DNA of 64,000 nt from Ferruginibacter sp. (GCA_025362235.1 JANYGZ010000080.1:1-64000); one strand, 5' to 3'; shown: positions 29,609 through 40,010, numbered from the stretch's first letter. Numbers and translations are program-made. The notes: generated from the letters alone by a model not told the origin.

Positions 29609-30625
29609 TTATACTTTATCGGCATATTGTAAAGGCTGCTTTTCCTTTTTTAAATTTGCCTTAAGCCGTTCTGCTATCTCTTCCATTTTACTATTGTTGA
29701 TAATTGATGTTAACCGCATACTTAACTGTTGGGTAAAGTCTGCGCAACGGGCATTTTTAAAAAAAGAGGAAAAGAGGATATATTTAAAATGCCAAATGGC
29801 AAATTTTATGCATGATAAAATTTGTTTTAGTTTATTGCTTTCCTGCGGGTATTTTCCTGTAAGGTTTACCTCACCATACAATTGCAGGTAACTCATAGCA
29901 TTACCAAAAGATCGACGCAACTTTAAATAATATTTCCATTCAAGGCGGTTACTGCTTATATAATGTTTAAATTTTAGTGAGCTGTCAAAATATATTTTAT
30001 ACCCTTTGTATTTAAAGAGTAGGCATATTTCGGTATCGCCACCCGATGAAAGTTTTGCACCCGATCTGTCTGAAAGTATAAAAGAAAATTCGTTATTTAT
30101 AATTGAGGTAAATACAGTTTTCCGTAAAGCCATACCAGCTCCATATACCGAATCAACATAACCGGTTTTTCTACTTTCAGCTCCAACAGCATATCCAAAA
30201 CCATTCAGTTCGTTAAACCATTTTGGAGCAGGGGTTTCAAAAACAGCTTCTCCTACTCCACCTATTAAGGCTACTGCTGGCGTGTTGTCAAATAGCTGGT
30301 ACACTTTTGCTAAATAATCTTCACAAAGCCAGTTATCATCATCGCACAAAATGATGTAATCGTAAAGTGCAGTTTGTATACCCTTTTCCCTTGCATTACT
30401 TAACCCAGCCACTGGTTGTTGCACAATAACGAAAGGGAATGGATCACCCAAACTTTGCCATGTTTCTTTTGCCGTATCATTTGTATTGTCAGTACAATTA
30501 TTATCAACAATAACCACCTCGTAAGCAATGCCGGGCACTATTTGTTGCTTTGCCAAATGGTTTAAAGTTGCAATTAATTTGTTGCCGCTATTATAACAAC
30601 ATATAATAACTGAGATACCTTTCAA
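29609..30625 (-). CDS. Glycosyltransferase family 2
   Basis: ISVIICCYNSGNKLIATLNHLAKQ; EVVIVDNNCTDNT; ILCDDDNWL. Confidence 0.92.
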   Translation of the reverse strand: MKGISVIICCYNSGNKLIATLNHLAKQQIVPGIAYEVVIVDNNCTDNTNDTAKETWQSLGDPFPFVIVQQPVAGLSNAREKGIQTALYDYIILCDDDNWLCEDYLAKVYQLFDNTPAVALIGGVGEAVFETPAPKWFNELNGFGYAVGAESRKTGYVDSVYGAGMALRKTVFTSIINNEFSFILSDRSGAKLSSGGDTEICLLFKYKGYKIYFDSSLKFKHYISSNRLEWKYYLKLRRSFGNAMSYLQLYGEVNLTGKYPQESNKLKQILSCIKFAIWHFKYILFSSFFKNARCADFTQQLSMRLTSIINNSKMEEIAERLKANLKKEKQPLQYADKV

Positions 30626-31575
30626 TTAATTATTTTTTTCTTTGCATTTATAAAAATTGAAGTAATAGGTTCAGGGCACATAAGGTATAGCAGATAGTTA
30701 AGATTAACATTTCTGCCTTTTAATTTAGCCCCAATAATATAAAACACATCGCTAAAATAAGTAAACCCAAAATGAAATTTTTTAGAGTATTCTTTTATTC
30801 TTCTTTGTTTTACACTCATAATAATTCCGTAAATATCATTCTGTTCATTTTCAGTAAGTGGCAAATTTTTAAGAATATGATTTTGCAGATCGATTAGTTT
30901 TTGATCTTTCATTTGGGGACCTTGCCCCGACCACATACCTCCATGATGTAACCTATAAACCGACATGAATTCATCAGACATATAAAAATTTCCAAATTTC
31001 GCTAATGAAAAATAAAGAATGATATCAATACTGAACTTCAAAAGATAATAATCTCGCATTTTATCCAAAACATTTCTGAAAGTGACTGAAGCTGTCGGTA
31101 TCCCAAAATTTGAAATAACATCCCGTCTTGTTAATTCTTTTGGTTCCGATAGGGAGTTATAAATAGAAACCAATGCCCCATCTTGCCATACTTCAGCATT
31201 GTGACAATGACAAACAAAATCCCTATTTCTTTCTAAAAAATCTACTTGTTTTTGAAGTTTATAAGGATCTGTCCAATAGTCATCCCCGTCGCATAGAGAT
31301 ATATACCTCGCAGTACAAGCAGCAAATAATACTTTACTATTCTCGTGAGCGCCAATATTTCTATCTTGAGAAATCGTCTTTATCCTCTCAGGGTATTTGT
31401 ATTGATATTTTTCTACTATTGATCTAGTGCCATCTGTGGAACAATCATCACCTATAATTAATCTGTATTTAAAATCCGTTTTCTGCTTTAATACACCTTC
31501 AATAGCCTGCCCAATAAACTTTTCATGATTAAATGTGCACATTGGTATATCCACTGTATATTGATCGTCTCTCAT
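30622..31575 (-). CDS. Glycosyltransferase family 2
   Basis: VDIPMCTFNHEKFIGQAIEGVLKQKTDFKYRLIIGDDCSTDGTRSIVEKY; LCDGDDYWTDPYKLQKQVDFLE. Confidence 0.92.
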   Translation of the reverse strand: MRDDQYTVDIPMCTFNHEKFIGQAIEGVLKQKTDFKYRLIIGDDCSTDGTRSIVEKYQYKYPERIKTISQDRNIGAHENSKVLFAACTARYISLCDGDDYWTDPYKLQKQVDFLERNRDFVCHCHNAEVWQDGALVSIYNSLSEPKELTRRDVISNFGIPTASVTFRNVLDKMRDYYLLKFSIDIILYFSLAKFGNFYMSDEFMSVYRLHHGGMWSGQGPQMKDQKLIDLQNHILKNLPLTENEQNDIYGIIMSVKQRRIKEYSKKFHFGFTYFSDVFYIIGAKLKGRNVNLNYLLYLMCPEPITSIFINAKKKIIN

Positions 31576-32258
31576 ATTTTATTAGCAACAACAATGAAAA
31601 AATTAATCTGTACACCCCAAAAGTTATCTTCGCATTTACAAATAGTTATGTTTTTGAAGTAAGGGGAAAATGTTTTTATTATCTCTTCTTCATCTTCGAA
31701 AGTTTTGAATATATATCCATTTCTTAATCCATAAATATCATTCGTGATTATCACGTGTCCCTTGTCTAATCTTTTACAATCTTTTAGAATAAAATTATTC
31801 GGTGCAGGTAAAGAGGCAATAAAAAATGCTCCAGATTTTTGAACACGAAAAATCTCTTTCAGGTTATCATTAAATGTTGTATCCTTATCTACATAATAAC
31901 ATGAATGACATGCAAGCAGAAAATCGAAATAATTTTCGTCAAAGGGAATATTAGCATTTACGCCTCTTTTTAAAGTGGCTGATATCCCTAATTCAGTAAG
32001 GGTCTTCTTTCCTAATGTTACGATCTCATCCGAGATATCCACGCCATAAATATCAAAATCGCAATTATTCAATAGAGGCATGTTTCTACAATCCCCAAAG
32101 CCTAAATCCAGAATTTTGGAATTTTTATAGCTACCCGTATTCAAATGAAGATTAGGGTATTTGCCCAAAATAGTGCGAATTACCCATTCAGTAGGATAGA
32201 CATGTTTAGAGTGCTTTCTTTCATGAAAATCCGTATATGTTTTCTGTACATTTTCCAT
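31572..32258 (-). CDS. Class I SAM-dependent methyltransferase
   Basis: SKILDLGFGDCRNMPLLNNCDFDIYGVDISDEIVTLGKKTL; FDFLLACHSCYYVD. Confidence 0.85.
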   Translation of the reverse strand: MENVQKTYTDFHERKHSKHVYPTEWVIRTILGKYPNLHLNTGSYKNSKILDLGFGDCRNMPLLNNCDFDIYGVDISDEIVTLGKKTLTELGISATLKRGVNANIPFDENYFDFLLACHSCYYVDKDTTFNDNLKEIFRVQKSGAFFIASLPAPNNFILKDCKRLDKGHVIITNDIYGLRNGYIFKTFEDEEEIIKTFSPYFKNITICKCEDNFWGVQINFFIVVANKI

Positions 32259-32259
32259 T

Positions 32260-33219
32260 TTAAAAATTTTCTAGAACAGCAACGCCGAATCCGCTTTGTC
32301 CAAAGTTGTTGCCGCAATAAAACATATAAATTTTCTCATTCAATTTGATAACATGAGGATAACAAACCATTTCAGAATCCCAGCCACTATCAGAAATATC
32401 CAAATCGCTCATTTCGTCTGCTCTTGTCCAATTTTGATAATCACTACCATATGCGTAACCAATGCGGTAACCTTTTTCTTTGTTACGAAAGTTTAATCCG
32501 TACCTGTATGAAAAGAATACATGATTTTGTCCATTAAAGGAAATAAAACTGGTGCTTGTTTGACATTCCTTCTCAACTTTTGTAGGTATTACCTGCCGGT
32601 TGTTATCAGACCAGTGAATGCCATCCTTAGAATTAGCAAAGCGGGTTATATATACAGATTCGTAATGCCCATCTATTAAATTCCATTCAATGCCGGAATT
32701 ATACCACATAATGAATTCGTCATCTCCTACTTTCATTACCCGTGGACATGCCTGCAAATAAGGATCATTAAAAATTGAACCCATTATCGGTCCTTTTGTA
32801 TACCGTTCAAATGTCTTACCATTATCACAGCTAATTGCTAACCCATTTGACCATTTGTAAGGAACTGCATCCATTCTTGTCCAACCAACATAGTATAACC
32901 AAATCTCATTTTTCTCCTTCACATTAAGAATGGAACCCGGCATAATTCCAAATTGATCAAAATCACCTGGACCTCCAAGTTGTAAAATTGGTCTGCCAGC
33001 TATTTGAATTAGTTTAAAAGGTTCTTCCTTTTCGAAGTCAGCATAGGCAGTTATACTTACACTATTACCGTTATGATCACTTTCAGGCCGACATGTAAAA
33101 TAAATACGCAACCTGTCTTCTAATTCAAGAACATTTGGGTTTTGGCCATAGTGATACATCCAACTAGTTCTATGCTCAACGGGATTAAAAATTTGGCCTA
33201 ATTTTTTCCATTTTAACAT
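32260..33219 (-). CDS. Five-bladed beta-propeller glycosidase-like protein without signal peptide
   Basis: IYFTCRPESDHNGNSVSITAYAD; ACPRVMKVGDDEFIMWYNSGIEW; DSGWDSEMVCYPHVIKLNEKIYMFYCGN; GH43/GH32/GH130-type blade pattern. Confidence 0.65.
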   Translation of the reverse strand: MLKWKKLGQIFNPVEHRTSWMYHYGQNPNVLELEDRLRIYFTCRPESDHNGNSVSITAYADFEKEEPFKLIQIAGRPILQLGGPGDFDQFGIMPGSILNVKEKNEIWLYYVGWTRMDAVPYKWSNGLAISCDNGKTFERYTKGPIMGSIFNDPYLQACPRVMKVGDDEFIMWYNSGIEWNLIDGHYESVYITRFANSKDGIHWSDNNRQVIPTKVEKECQTSTSFISFNGQNHVFFSYRYGLNFRNKEKGYRIGYAYGSDYQNWTRADEMSDLDISDSGWDSEMVCYPHVIKLNEKIYMFYCGNNFGQSGFGVAVLENF

Positions 33220-33233
33220 AATCTAAAATTGAT

Positions 33234-34238
33234 TCACTTTAATTGATTTTGTGCTGCCCTTTTTATCACATCATCTAACCACTCAGACATTCCTTTGCCC
33301 AATTTTTTTCTTGCTTTATGAGCAAGTTTTTTTGTTTCATCAGTAATCCCTTCCAACTGCCCGTGATAGCGGCTCCAATGTGTCCCCCCCCTTTCACTCG
33401 GAATTGGTATATGATAATTAGCTTTGGGTTCGCCTTCTCCCACCGTAAATTCTATTAAAAAAAAGGCCCCCATCATTATCCATTCAACTTTAACATCTCG
33501 TGCTTCTAGGGGTAATAATTCAAAAGGTACATTATACCCAATTAGAGGATTGGAGTTTATCATTATTTTCCCAAATTCTGTATTTCGTAGCCAGGGGCCG
33601 ATACCTTCGTCTCCTATCAAAATTTTGCCGCCAGGCTTAACAACCCTTGCTAATTCTTTAAGACAACGTTTTACTTCAGAAAAAGTATTTATTCCCCCGA
33701 AATGGATTGCTGAATCAAAATAATTATCGTTGAATGATAAATAACTTGCATTTGCTATTGAGTAGCTAATAAAATTTTTATACTCCTTTAGTCTATCAAT
33801 TGCCCTATTCAAAAAAGCCGGTGATAATTCTTGAAAAAAAAGATGCCCTTCACTATTTAATCTCTTAACTATGTGTTGTGCGCCACGTCCGTCACCTCCG
33901 CCAATTTCCAGCACTTTACTGTTGCTTTGAAGATTTAATTTAGCAGTCATTTTTTCTCTAACATCCTCTTCATTAGCAAAAAATGTTTGAAAGGGAATAT
34001 TGGCAAATTTTTCATATTCCTTAGCAAGTTTATCATATAATCTTTTCGTTTCTTTATCAACGCTAGCTAATTCCTTAGGCCAGGTAAAGTCGGGAATTCC
34101 TTTAGAAATTGAGAAAGTATGTTTATTGATACAAGTAAGTTCCCCAGTTTTTACAATATCATTTTGGGAAGTCTTTACTCGTAAAAAATCTGAATGACAT
34201 ACTGGGCATTTGTATATATTTATATCTGAAAGTTTCAT
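33234..34238 (-). CDS. Methyltransferase with N-terminal Zn-ribbon (Trm112-like)
   Basis: YKCPVCHSDFLRV...TCINKHTFSISKGIPDF followed by KVLEIGGGDGRGAQHIVKRL and ARVVKPGGKILIGDE. Confidence 0.85.
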   Translation of the reverse strand: MKLSDINIYKCPVCHSDFLRVKTSQNDIVKTGELTCINKHTFSISKGIPDFTWPKELASVDKETKRLYDKLAKEYEKFANIPFQTFFANEEDVREKMTAKLNLQSNSKVLEIGGGDGRGAQHIVKRLNSEGHLFFQELSPAFLNRAIDRLKEYKNFISYSIANASYLSFNDNYFDSAIHFGGINTFSEVKRCLKELARVVKPGGKILIGDEGIGPWLRNTEFGKIMINSNPLIGYNVPFELLPLEARDVKVEWIMMGAFFLIEFTVGEGEPKANYHIPIPSERGGTHWSRYHGQLEGITDETKKLAHKARKKLGKGMSEWLDDVIKRAAQNQLK

Positions 34239-34242
34239 TGAA

Positions 34243-35007
34243 CTATTTTATAAATATTGATAATAAATCGTACTGATAGACGCTACAAAATCCAACTCCT
34301 TGGGCTGTATTTAAAGAGCTAAGATTATCTTCAAAACAATCCCAGTTAGCAGTAATATTATTTGCGAGGCAATATTCAACAAACTTTACTGCTGCTACTT
34401 TGCCAAACCCTTTTTTTTGATAGGCTTTTAATGTAGCTATATCAATCTCTGCCTCATTGTTCGCAACGCAGGCAGTATAGCAAATAGATACTGGTTCATG
34501 ATTATCATTGTACACAGAAAATCCAAATCCATTATTCAAAAAATCAATTTTCGATTTCCAGTATTTTGAATCTATGTTTAAATCAAATACAGCAAGCGAT
34601 GCAAAATTTTTCTCTGTAATCTTTTCTATATTATAACCTGACGGTAAGGTCAGATCCAGCAGACTCAATTCTTTACTGACAAATTTCATTTGTACCCGCT
34701 TCCTTAATTTCGTATTTATAAGTTTACTCTTTTCACATTTATTTATCAAGTGTTTAGGTGCATCATATATGTGAAAGTAAGAAGGGATATTGTTTATGCT
34801 TAACAAGTGTTCCACAATATTTTCTGAACCATTAAAACTCCTGTCAGGCATTAACCACGAAAATGCCGACTTGTGAATTATAAACAAACCATCACCATCA
34901 TCATATAATTCACCTTCCTGTTTACCGTTAAGCACAGCATTAATTAACGGAAAAGGTGTAAATGCTTCTCGTGGCGATTCATTTTCTTTTAATAGTTGCA
35001 GTTGCAC
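34243..35007 (-). CDS. GNAT family N-acetyltransferase
   Basis: EAEIDIATLKAYQKKGFGKVAAVKFVEYCLANNITANWDCFEDNLSSLNTAQGVGF. Confidence 0.8.
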   Translation of the reverse strand: MQLQLLKENESPREAFTPFPLINAVLNGKQEGELYDDGDGLFIIHKSAFSWLMPDRSFNGSENIVEHLLSINNIPSYFHIYDAPKHLINKCEKSKLINTKLRKRVQMKFVSKELSLLDLTLPSGYNIEKITEKNFASLAVFDLNIDSKYWKSKIDFLNNGFGFSVYNDNHEPVSICYTACVANNEAEIDIATLKAYQKKGFGKVAAVKFVEYCLANNITANWDCFEDNLSSLNTAQGVGFCSVYQYDLLSIFIK

Positions 35008-35008
35008 T

Positions 35009-35692
35009 CTAAAGTGATGAAAAATTGGAAATCTTTAAAAACTGTTTACTATTTAACCTCATTGGTTTTGTTGATTCAACAATAACTACTTTTTCATCTT
35101 CGAGGTTTTTTGTAACCAGGGCATTAGCTCCTATAAAACAATTCTTCCCAATCGTTATGCTATGCCCAAGCGTTGCATTTACAGCCATAAAAGTGTTTGC
35201 GCCCAAATGTACATTACCAGAAATATTACAACAGGATGTTAGCCAGCAATTGTCTTCAATTACAGAATGGTGCCCCACCATTGTGCCACTCCAAACAAAC
35301 ACATTATTTTGTATGCTGACGCAGGGATGGATGATTGCTGGTGGCATAATGAAACAATTCCATCCTACACTCACATTGGCAGGTACATTTGCCAACGGGC
35401 TGATGATGGATACCAGCCTATATCCTTTGGCAATCGCCTCCCTGCACCTGGCTTCCCTTAGCCTGTTAAGATCATGGTAACCCACCGCAATAAACATATC
35501 GTGAGATTCGGGCGGAAACTTTTGACCTGCCTGATCAAATGATACTACAGGCAATCCCTGGAAATGTGTTGCTGTTTTATATTGTTCATCCACGCAAAAA
35601 CCAACAACATTAAAACCACATTCATTGACTGCATAATAGAAAACAACTTCTGCTATTTTACCAATACCAAATATTACAATATCTTTTTTCAT
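35009..35692 (-). CDS. NeuD/PglD-like sugar O/N-acetyltransferase
   Basis: DIVIFGIGKIAEVVFYYA (Rossmann-like) then hexapeptide repeats NNVFVWSGTMVGHHSVIEDNCWLTSCCNISGNVHLGANTFMAVNATLGHSITIGKNCFIGANALVTKN. Confidence 0.85.
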   Translation of the reverse strand: MKKDIVIFGIGKIAEVVFYYAVNECGFNVVGFCVDEQYKTATHFQGLPVVSFDQAGQKFPPESHDMFIAVGYHDLNRLREARCREAIAKGYRLVSIISPLANVPANVSVGWNCFIMPPAIIHPCVSIQNNVFVWSGTMVGHHSVIEDNCWLTSCCNISGNVHLGANTFMAVNATLGHSITIGKNCFIGANALVTKNLEDEKVVIVESTKPMRLNSKQFLKISNFSSL

Positions 35693-37236
35693 ACTTGTTG
35701 AACTAATTGTTTACGGTCAATTTTACCATTGCTGTTTTTTGGCAGTGAAGATAATATAACCACTGCTTTGGGTACCATGTAAGAGGGTAGTAAATTTTTT
35801 ATTTCATCAAGGATCGCCCTGGTATCTGTTATAGTGCCGGCAACACTTACAAATGCTTTTATCTGGCCAAGTTCAGGGGTAATCTTTTCATAAATAACAG
35901 CTGCCTCATGTATATAAGGCAATGTGCTGAATGCAACTTCTACCTCCTCCAGTTCAATACGGTAACCCATATGCTTTACCTGGTTATCTGTTCTGCCTTT
36001 AAAATGCAAACGCCCATCTGCTCCTTTTTCGACTATATCACCGGTTTTATACATCAGTTGCATAGACAGGCTCTTTTTATTTTGAACAAATGATTTAGCT
36101 GTTCTTTCCACATCATTATAATAACCTAATCCTACACAGGGCCCAATGAGTGTCAATTCTCCAAAGTCGATATTATCATCCGTTAAAGGCAGTATCTCGT
36201 AACTGAAGTTAGCCGCTATATATCCCAATGGGGCCAATTCATTCATGTTGTCAAAGTCCAGTGCCGTGACAATGTAAGAAGAACAAATGCAGGTGCATTC
36301 TGTAGGGCCATATACATTGTATAAAGTAACCCTGTGGCCAAACAGGTCAAATAATTGTTTCAGTTTATTTTTAGGAAATCCTTCTCCGCCGAATGATATC
36401 CTGCGAATGGAATAAAAATCATCTTTTGAAAGTGCTTTTGTAGTAAGCAGGTATACCAGTAACGAGGGTACGGAAAACCAGAGTGTACACTGGGATTGAT
36501 TGATTGCCTTTACCAGCTGTTGGGCATTTTTGACCAGCTCATGTGCGAGCGGAACAAGTGTTGCCCCATTGTAAATTGATATGTAAAAATCAAACACTGA
36601 ATTATCAAAATATACAGGGTTGGCATTTGTTAAGATATCTTCTTCTGTAACATTAAATGTTTCCTTTCCCCATTGTATAAAATTCAATACGTTGCTATGG
36701 CTCATCACTGCACCTTTCGGAAAGCCAGTGGAACCTGATGTAAACATAATATATGCGGGGTTATTGCCATCAATGCCAGTGGTAACTGTCACATTTTGGT
36801 CACTGAAGTTTTCTAATGTTATTTTAAATGTTTCATCCTGTAACCCGATACACTCAATCATTGAAAAACATTGACCGATATTTTCTTTTATAGCAGGATC
36901 GATAAGATCAAAAAAAAATATACGGGGAACACAGGTATCAATTATTTTTTGCAGTCTTGGCCATGGGCTGGTAATATCAAGATTGGTGTAGATAGCGCCA
37001 ACCTTCAAACAGGCTATCATCAAAGAAAATGCAAAGTGAGATTTATCATTAAATATTGCTACAACATTTCCTTTCTGAATTCCCTTGCTCAATAAAAAGC
37101 CTGCTATTTTATTTGACAGTTTATTAATCTCGGCATACGAATAAGCATCTCCTGACGGATATTGCAACGCTATCCTTGCCTGGTGCCTGGCTGCAACTTC
37201 ATAAAATTTTATTCCTAAATTATATTGATATTCCAT
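35689..37236 (-). CDS. AMP-binding adenylation enzyme (amino-acid/acyl activating, DltA-like)
   Basis: YIMFTSGSTGFPKGAVMSHSN, NVYGPTECTC, YKTGDIVEKGADGRLHFKGRTDNQVKHMGYRIELEEVE, NSNGKIDRKQL. Confidence 0.93.
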   Translation of the reverse strand: MEYQYNLGIKFYEVAARHQARIALQYPSGDAYSYAEINKLSNKIAGFLLSKGIQKGNVVAIFNDKSHFAFSLMIACLKVGAIYTNLDITSPWPRLQKIIDTCVPRIFFFDLIDPAIKENIGQCFSMIECIGLQDETFKITLENFSDQNVTVTTGIDGNNPAYIMFTSGSTGFPKGAVMSHSNVLNFIQWGKETFNVTEEDILTNANPVYFDNSVFDFYISIYNGATLVPLAHELVKNAQQLVKAINQSQCTLWFSVPSLLVYLLTTKALSKDDFYSIRRISFGGEGFPKNKLKQLFDLFGHRVTLYNVYGPTECTCICSSYIVTALDFDNMNELAPLGYIAANFSYEILPLTDDNIDFGELTLIGPCVGLGYYNDVERTAKSFVQNKKSLSMQLMYKTGDIVEKGADGRLHFKGRTDNQVKHMGYRIELEEVEVAFSTLPYIHEAAVIYEKITPELGQIKAFVSVAGTITDTRAILDEIKNLLPSYMVPKAVVILSSLPKNSNGKIDRKQLVQQV

Positions 37237-37242
37237 TATTGA

Positions 37243-37989
37243 CTAAATGCTTAATCCCCCGTCCAGGGCAAGCACTTTCCCATTAAAATATTCGTTCTCT
37301 ATAATAAATTCAACGGCTGATAAAAGTTCTTCCATTTTACCTAACCTTGCAACAGGAACTAATTTTTGCCATTTTGAAAGCATATTTTCTGAAAGACTTT
37401 GTTGCGTAGAAGGAGTATCAAAAAAACCCGGAGCAATGCATGCACACCTGATTTTAAACATACCTAATTCCTTACTCCAGGTTTTGGTTAATGCCTCCAC
37501 AGCTGCTTTAGAAGCGGCATAAGCAGATTGACCTGCATTACCCTGCGCTGCAATAGAACTAATATTTATAACCAGTCCTTTTTGCTTTTTCAAAATCATC
37601 TTTTCTGCAACATTGGATGTTACATAAAAAACCGCATTTAAATTTACATCAATTACTCTCTGCCAGTTTGTAATGCTATGCTTTTTTTCTTGCCTTGATA
37701 AAAGATTCACCAACGGCTCACTATGAATAATACCAGCGTTGTTGATACAAACATTAACACCCCCGTCCTTTTCAAATATTTGCTCAACCAATCTTTCAAC
37801 AGCTGAAAAATCAGTAACATCGCAGTGATATTTAACAAGGTTTTCATGTTCTGCTAAATCATTGATCAATTGTTCATCCTGGTCGACAATAATCACCCTG
37901 GCTGCCTTTTGCAACAACCCGTTTGCTATAAAATTACCTATGCCCTTTCCGCCACCTGTAACTAAGACTCTTGACTGGGATATTTCCAT
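37243..37989 (-). CDS. SDR family oxidoreductase
   Basis: VLVTGGGKGIGNFIANGLL, NNAGIIH, SAYAASKAAVEALT, GGLSI. Confidence 0.93.
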   Translation of the reverse strand: MEISQSRVLVTGGGKGIGNFIANGLLQKAARVIIVDQDEQLINDLAEHENLVKYHCDVTDFSAVERLVEQIFEKDGGVNVCINNAGIIHSEPLVNLLSRQEKKHSITNWQRVIDVNLNAVFYVTSNVAEKMILKKQKGLVINISSIAAQGNAGQSAYAASKAAVEALTKTWSKELGMFKIRCACIAPGFFDTPSTQQSLSENMLSKWQKLVPVARLGKMEELLSAVEFIIENEYFNGKVLALDGGLSI

Positions 37990-38217
37990 TTACAATTCTT
38001 TTCCTTTAGAAATAATAATTTTTTTTACATCCCCCACGGTTTGCATATCGGCTATCTCATCACCTGTAAGCTCTATTTCAAAAACTTCTTCCAGCCTGGT
38101 TATAAAAAACATATGTGTCATTGAATCCCATTCACCATACTCCATAAGCTTTGAATCGTCATTCATTTCAGGTTCATTCACATTAAATGAATCCTTTAAT
38201 ACAGTATACAATTTCAT
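37990..38217 (-). CDS. Acyl/peptidyl carrier protein
   Basis: 75 aa, YGEWDSMTHMFFITRLEEVFEIELTGDEIADMQTVGDV; Ser in DSM is the likely phosphopantetheine site; adjacent to adenylation enzyme. Confidence 0.88.
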   Translation of the reverse strand: MKLYTVLKDSFNVNEPEMNDDSKLMEYGEWDSMTHMFFITRLEEVFEIELTGDEIADMQTVGDVKKIIISKGKEL

Positions 38218-38225
38218 TATGATTA

Positions 38226-38933
38226 TTAATTAAATGAAAATTTATTCAGCAATTGGGTTGTTTGATCCTGGCCATTAAACATCAACACATCTATAATAGA
38301 TAAATGAGGTACAAATTGATGAGCCTTAAACTGTAGATAATTTATCTCCTGCATATTCATAAATTTCAGCTGAATATTACTGGCATTAAAATGCTCCTTG
38401 TTATATAGATCCCTTCCATTTGTTGGGTTGATATATCTTTCGCCACCCAAAAGCTTACAGATTTTTATTACTTTCTGCTCACCGTTATTTGCATCGCTTT
38501 TATAATCAAGTGAACTTGAATATTTAAATTGAGTGGGTAATTCCAATAAACCGGCAACAGACATAATACTTTCAGCAGCAAGATCATTAATCAATAAATA
38601 ATCTTTAAGAAAAAGAAAATCATTGAGCCATTTAAACACAAACTGAAAATATGGCGCTTTCTTATAGTTCATTTCAACAGTTTTAAGAAAACTCTTTCGC
38701 CAGCCAATATAATCATACAATGCTATTTCATTTATCATTTTGTTCTGGCTTGCCTCTACCAATGGAACAGAAAACTTTAATGGACGATTTTGTTGAAGCA
38801 GCTGGTTGCGGTTTATCCAACCTTTATTAATGTAATTAACATCATCAAAAAATACAAATTCATCTACAGCACTTACCAATTGGTAATAACCCAGGTAAGG
38901 AAAAATATAAGGCTGCATGATGGCCAATGTCAT
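38226..38933 (-). CDS. WbqC family protein
   Basis: LAIMQPYIFPYLGYYQLVSAVDEFVFFDDVNYINKGWINRNQLL; start corrected to ATG at 38933 (MTLAIMQPY). Confidence 0.9.
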   Translation of the reverse strand: MTLAIMQPYIFPYLGYYQLVSAVDEFVFFDDVNYINKGWINRNQLLQQNRPLKFSVPLVEASQNKMINEIALYDYIGWRKSFLKTVEMNYKKAPYFQFVFKWLNDFLFLKDYLLINDLAAESIMSVAGLLELPTQFKYSSSLDYKSDANNGEQKVIKICKLLGGERYINPTNGRDLYNKEHFNASNIQLKFMNMQEINYLQFKAHQFVPHLSIIDVLMFNGQDQTTQLLNKFSFN

Positions 38934-40009
38934 TTTATAGAATTTATTATCACCGAAACAATCATGGCTATTTCGCTTTCCTGCAACCCAGGATACAGCG
39001 GTAAACAAAGTATCCTGCTACTAATATCTTCCGATATAGGGCAGCTTGCTTTAATGCCACTAATGTGTGGGAGCAAATTCAATGACGGATAAAAATATCT
39101 TCTTGTAAAAACGCTATTTTTCTCCAGCCCTTCTTTTGCGGCGTGCATTAATTTTTCATTTTCAAAAATTACAGGGTAGTATGAATAATTATATTCAAAC
39201 TGCTCTATATTATAAGAAGGCCTGCTGATACAGTCCGGCAGCAAGGCGTTGTAACTTTCAAATACAATTTTTCTTTCCGCTATTATTGCAGGTATTTGTG
39301 GTAAAACTGCTAACCCCATTGCTGCATGCAACTCTGAATTTTTACCATTTATCCCTACAGAATAATAATCGTCACCAATGTGTCCAAAACTCCTGTAAAG
39401 AAGCAATTTTTTTCTCAGCTCATCATCATTAGAAATGATGCAGCCTCCTTCTACTGTATGAAATAATTTTGTCGCATGAAAACTACAGGTCGCTACATCA
39501 CCATAATTAAGTAATGATTGCCCCTTGTATTTACATCCAAAAGCATGCGCAGCATCATAGATAATTTTAAGATTATGCCTTGCAGCGACATCCGCAATTT
39601 TATCAATATTGCAGGGAAGCCCGTAAACATGTGTTGCGAGGATTGCCTGCGTATTTTCTGTAATTAGGTCTTCAATTTTATCAGCATCAATACATAAAGT
39701 TGCAGGGTCAATATCTGCAAAAACAGGTGTGCAGCCTTCCCACAAAATAGCATTTGTTGTAGCAACATAGGAGAACGGTGTTGTTATTACTTCTTTAGTG
39801 ATATGAAATGCTTTTAGTGCCATTTGCAAAACCACCGTACCATTATTGCAAAATAACAGGTTCCTGACGCTAAGGTACTCCTGGAGCTTTTGTTCCAGCT
39901 CCTGCACTAATTCACCATGATTGGTAACCCAGCCCTTGTCCCAGGCCCGTTTCAATATAGCCGCGTATTCTTCAAAAGGAGGGAGATATGTTTTGGTTAC
40001 ATTGATCAT
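38930..40009 (-). CDS. DegT/DnrJ/EryC1/StrS aminotransferase (VioA-like)
   Basis: INVTKTYLPPFEEYAAILKRAWDKGWVTNHGELVQELEQKL; TTPFSYVATTNAI; DAAHAFG; SFHATKLFHTVEGGCI. Confidence 0.92.
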   Translation of the reverse strand: MINVTKTYLPPFEEYAAILKRAWDKGWVTNHGELVQELEQKLQEYLSVRNLLFCNNGTVVLQMALKAFHITKEVITTPFSYVATTNAILWEGCTPVFADIDPATLCIDADKIEDLITENTQAILATHVYGLPCNIDKIADVAARHNLKIIYDAAHAFGCKYKGQSLLNYGDVATCSFHATKLFHTVEGGCIISNDDELRKKLLLYRSFGHIGDDYYSVGINGKNSELHAAMGLAVLPQIPAIIAERKIVFESYNALLPDCISRPSYNIEQFEYNYSYYPVIFENEKLMHAAKEGLEKNSVFTRRYFYPSLNLLPHISGIKASCPISEDISSRILCLPLYPGLQESEIAMIVSVIINSIK

Positions 40010-40010
40010 G

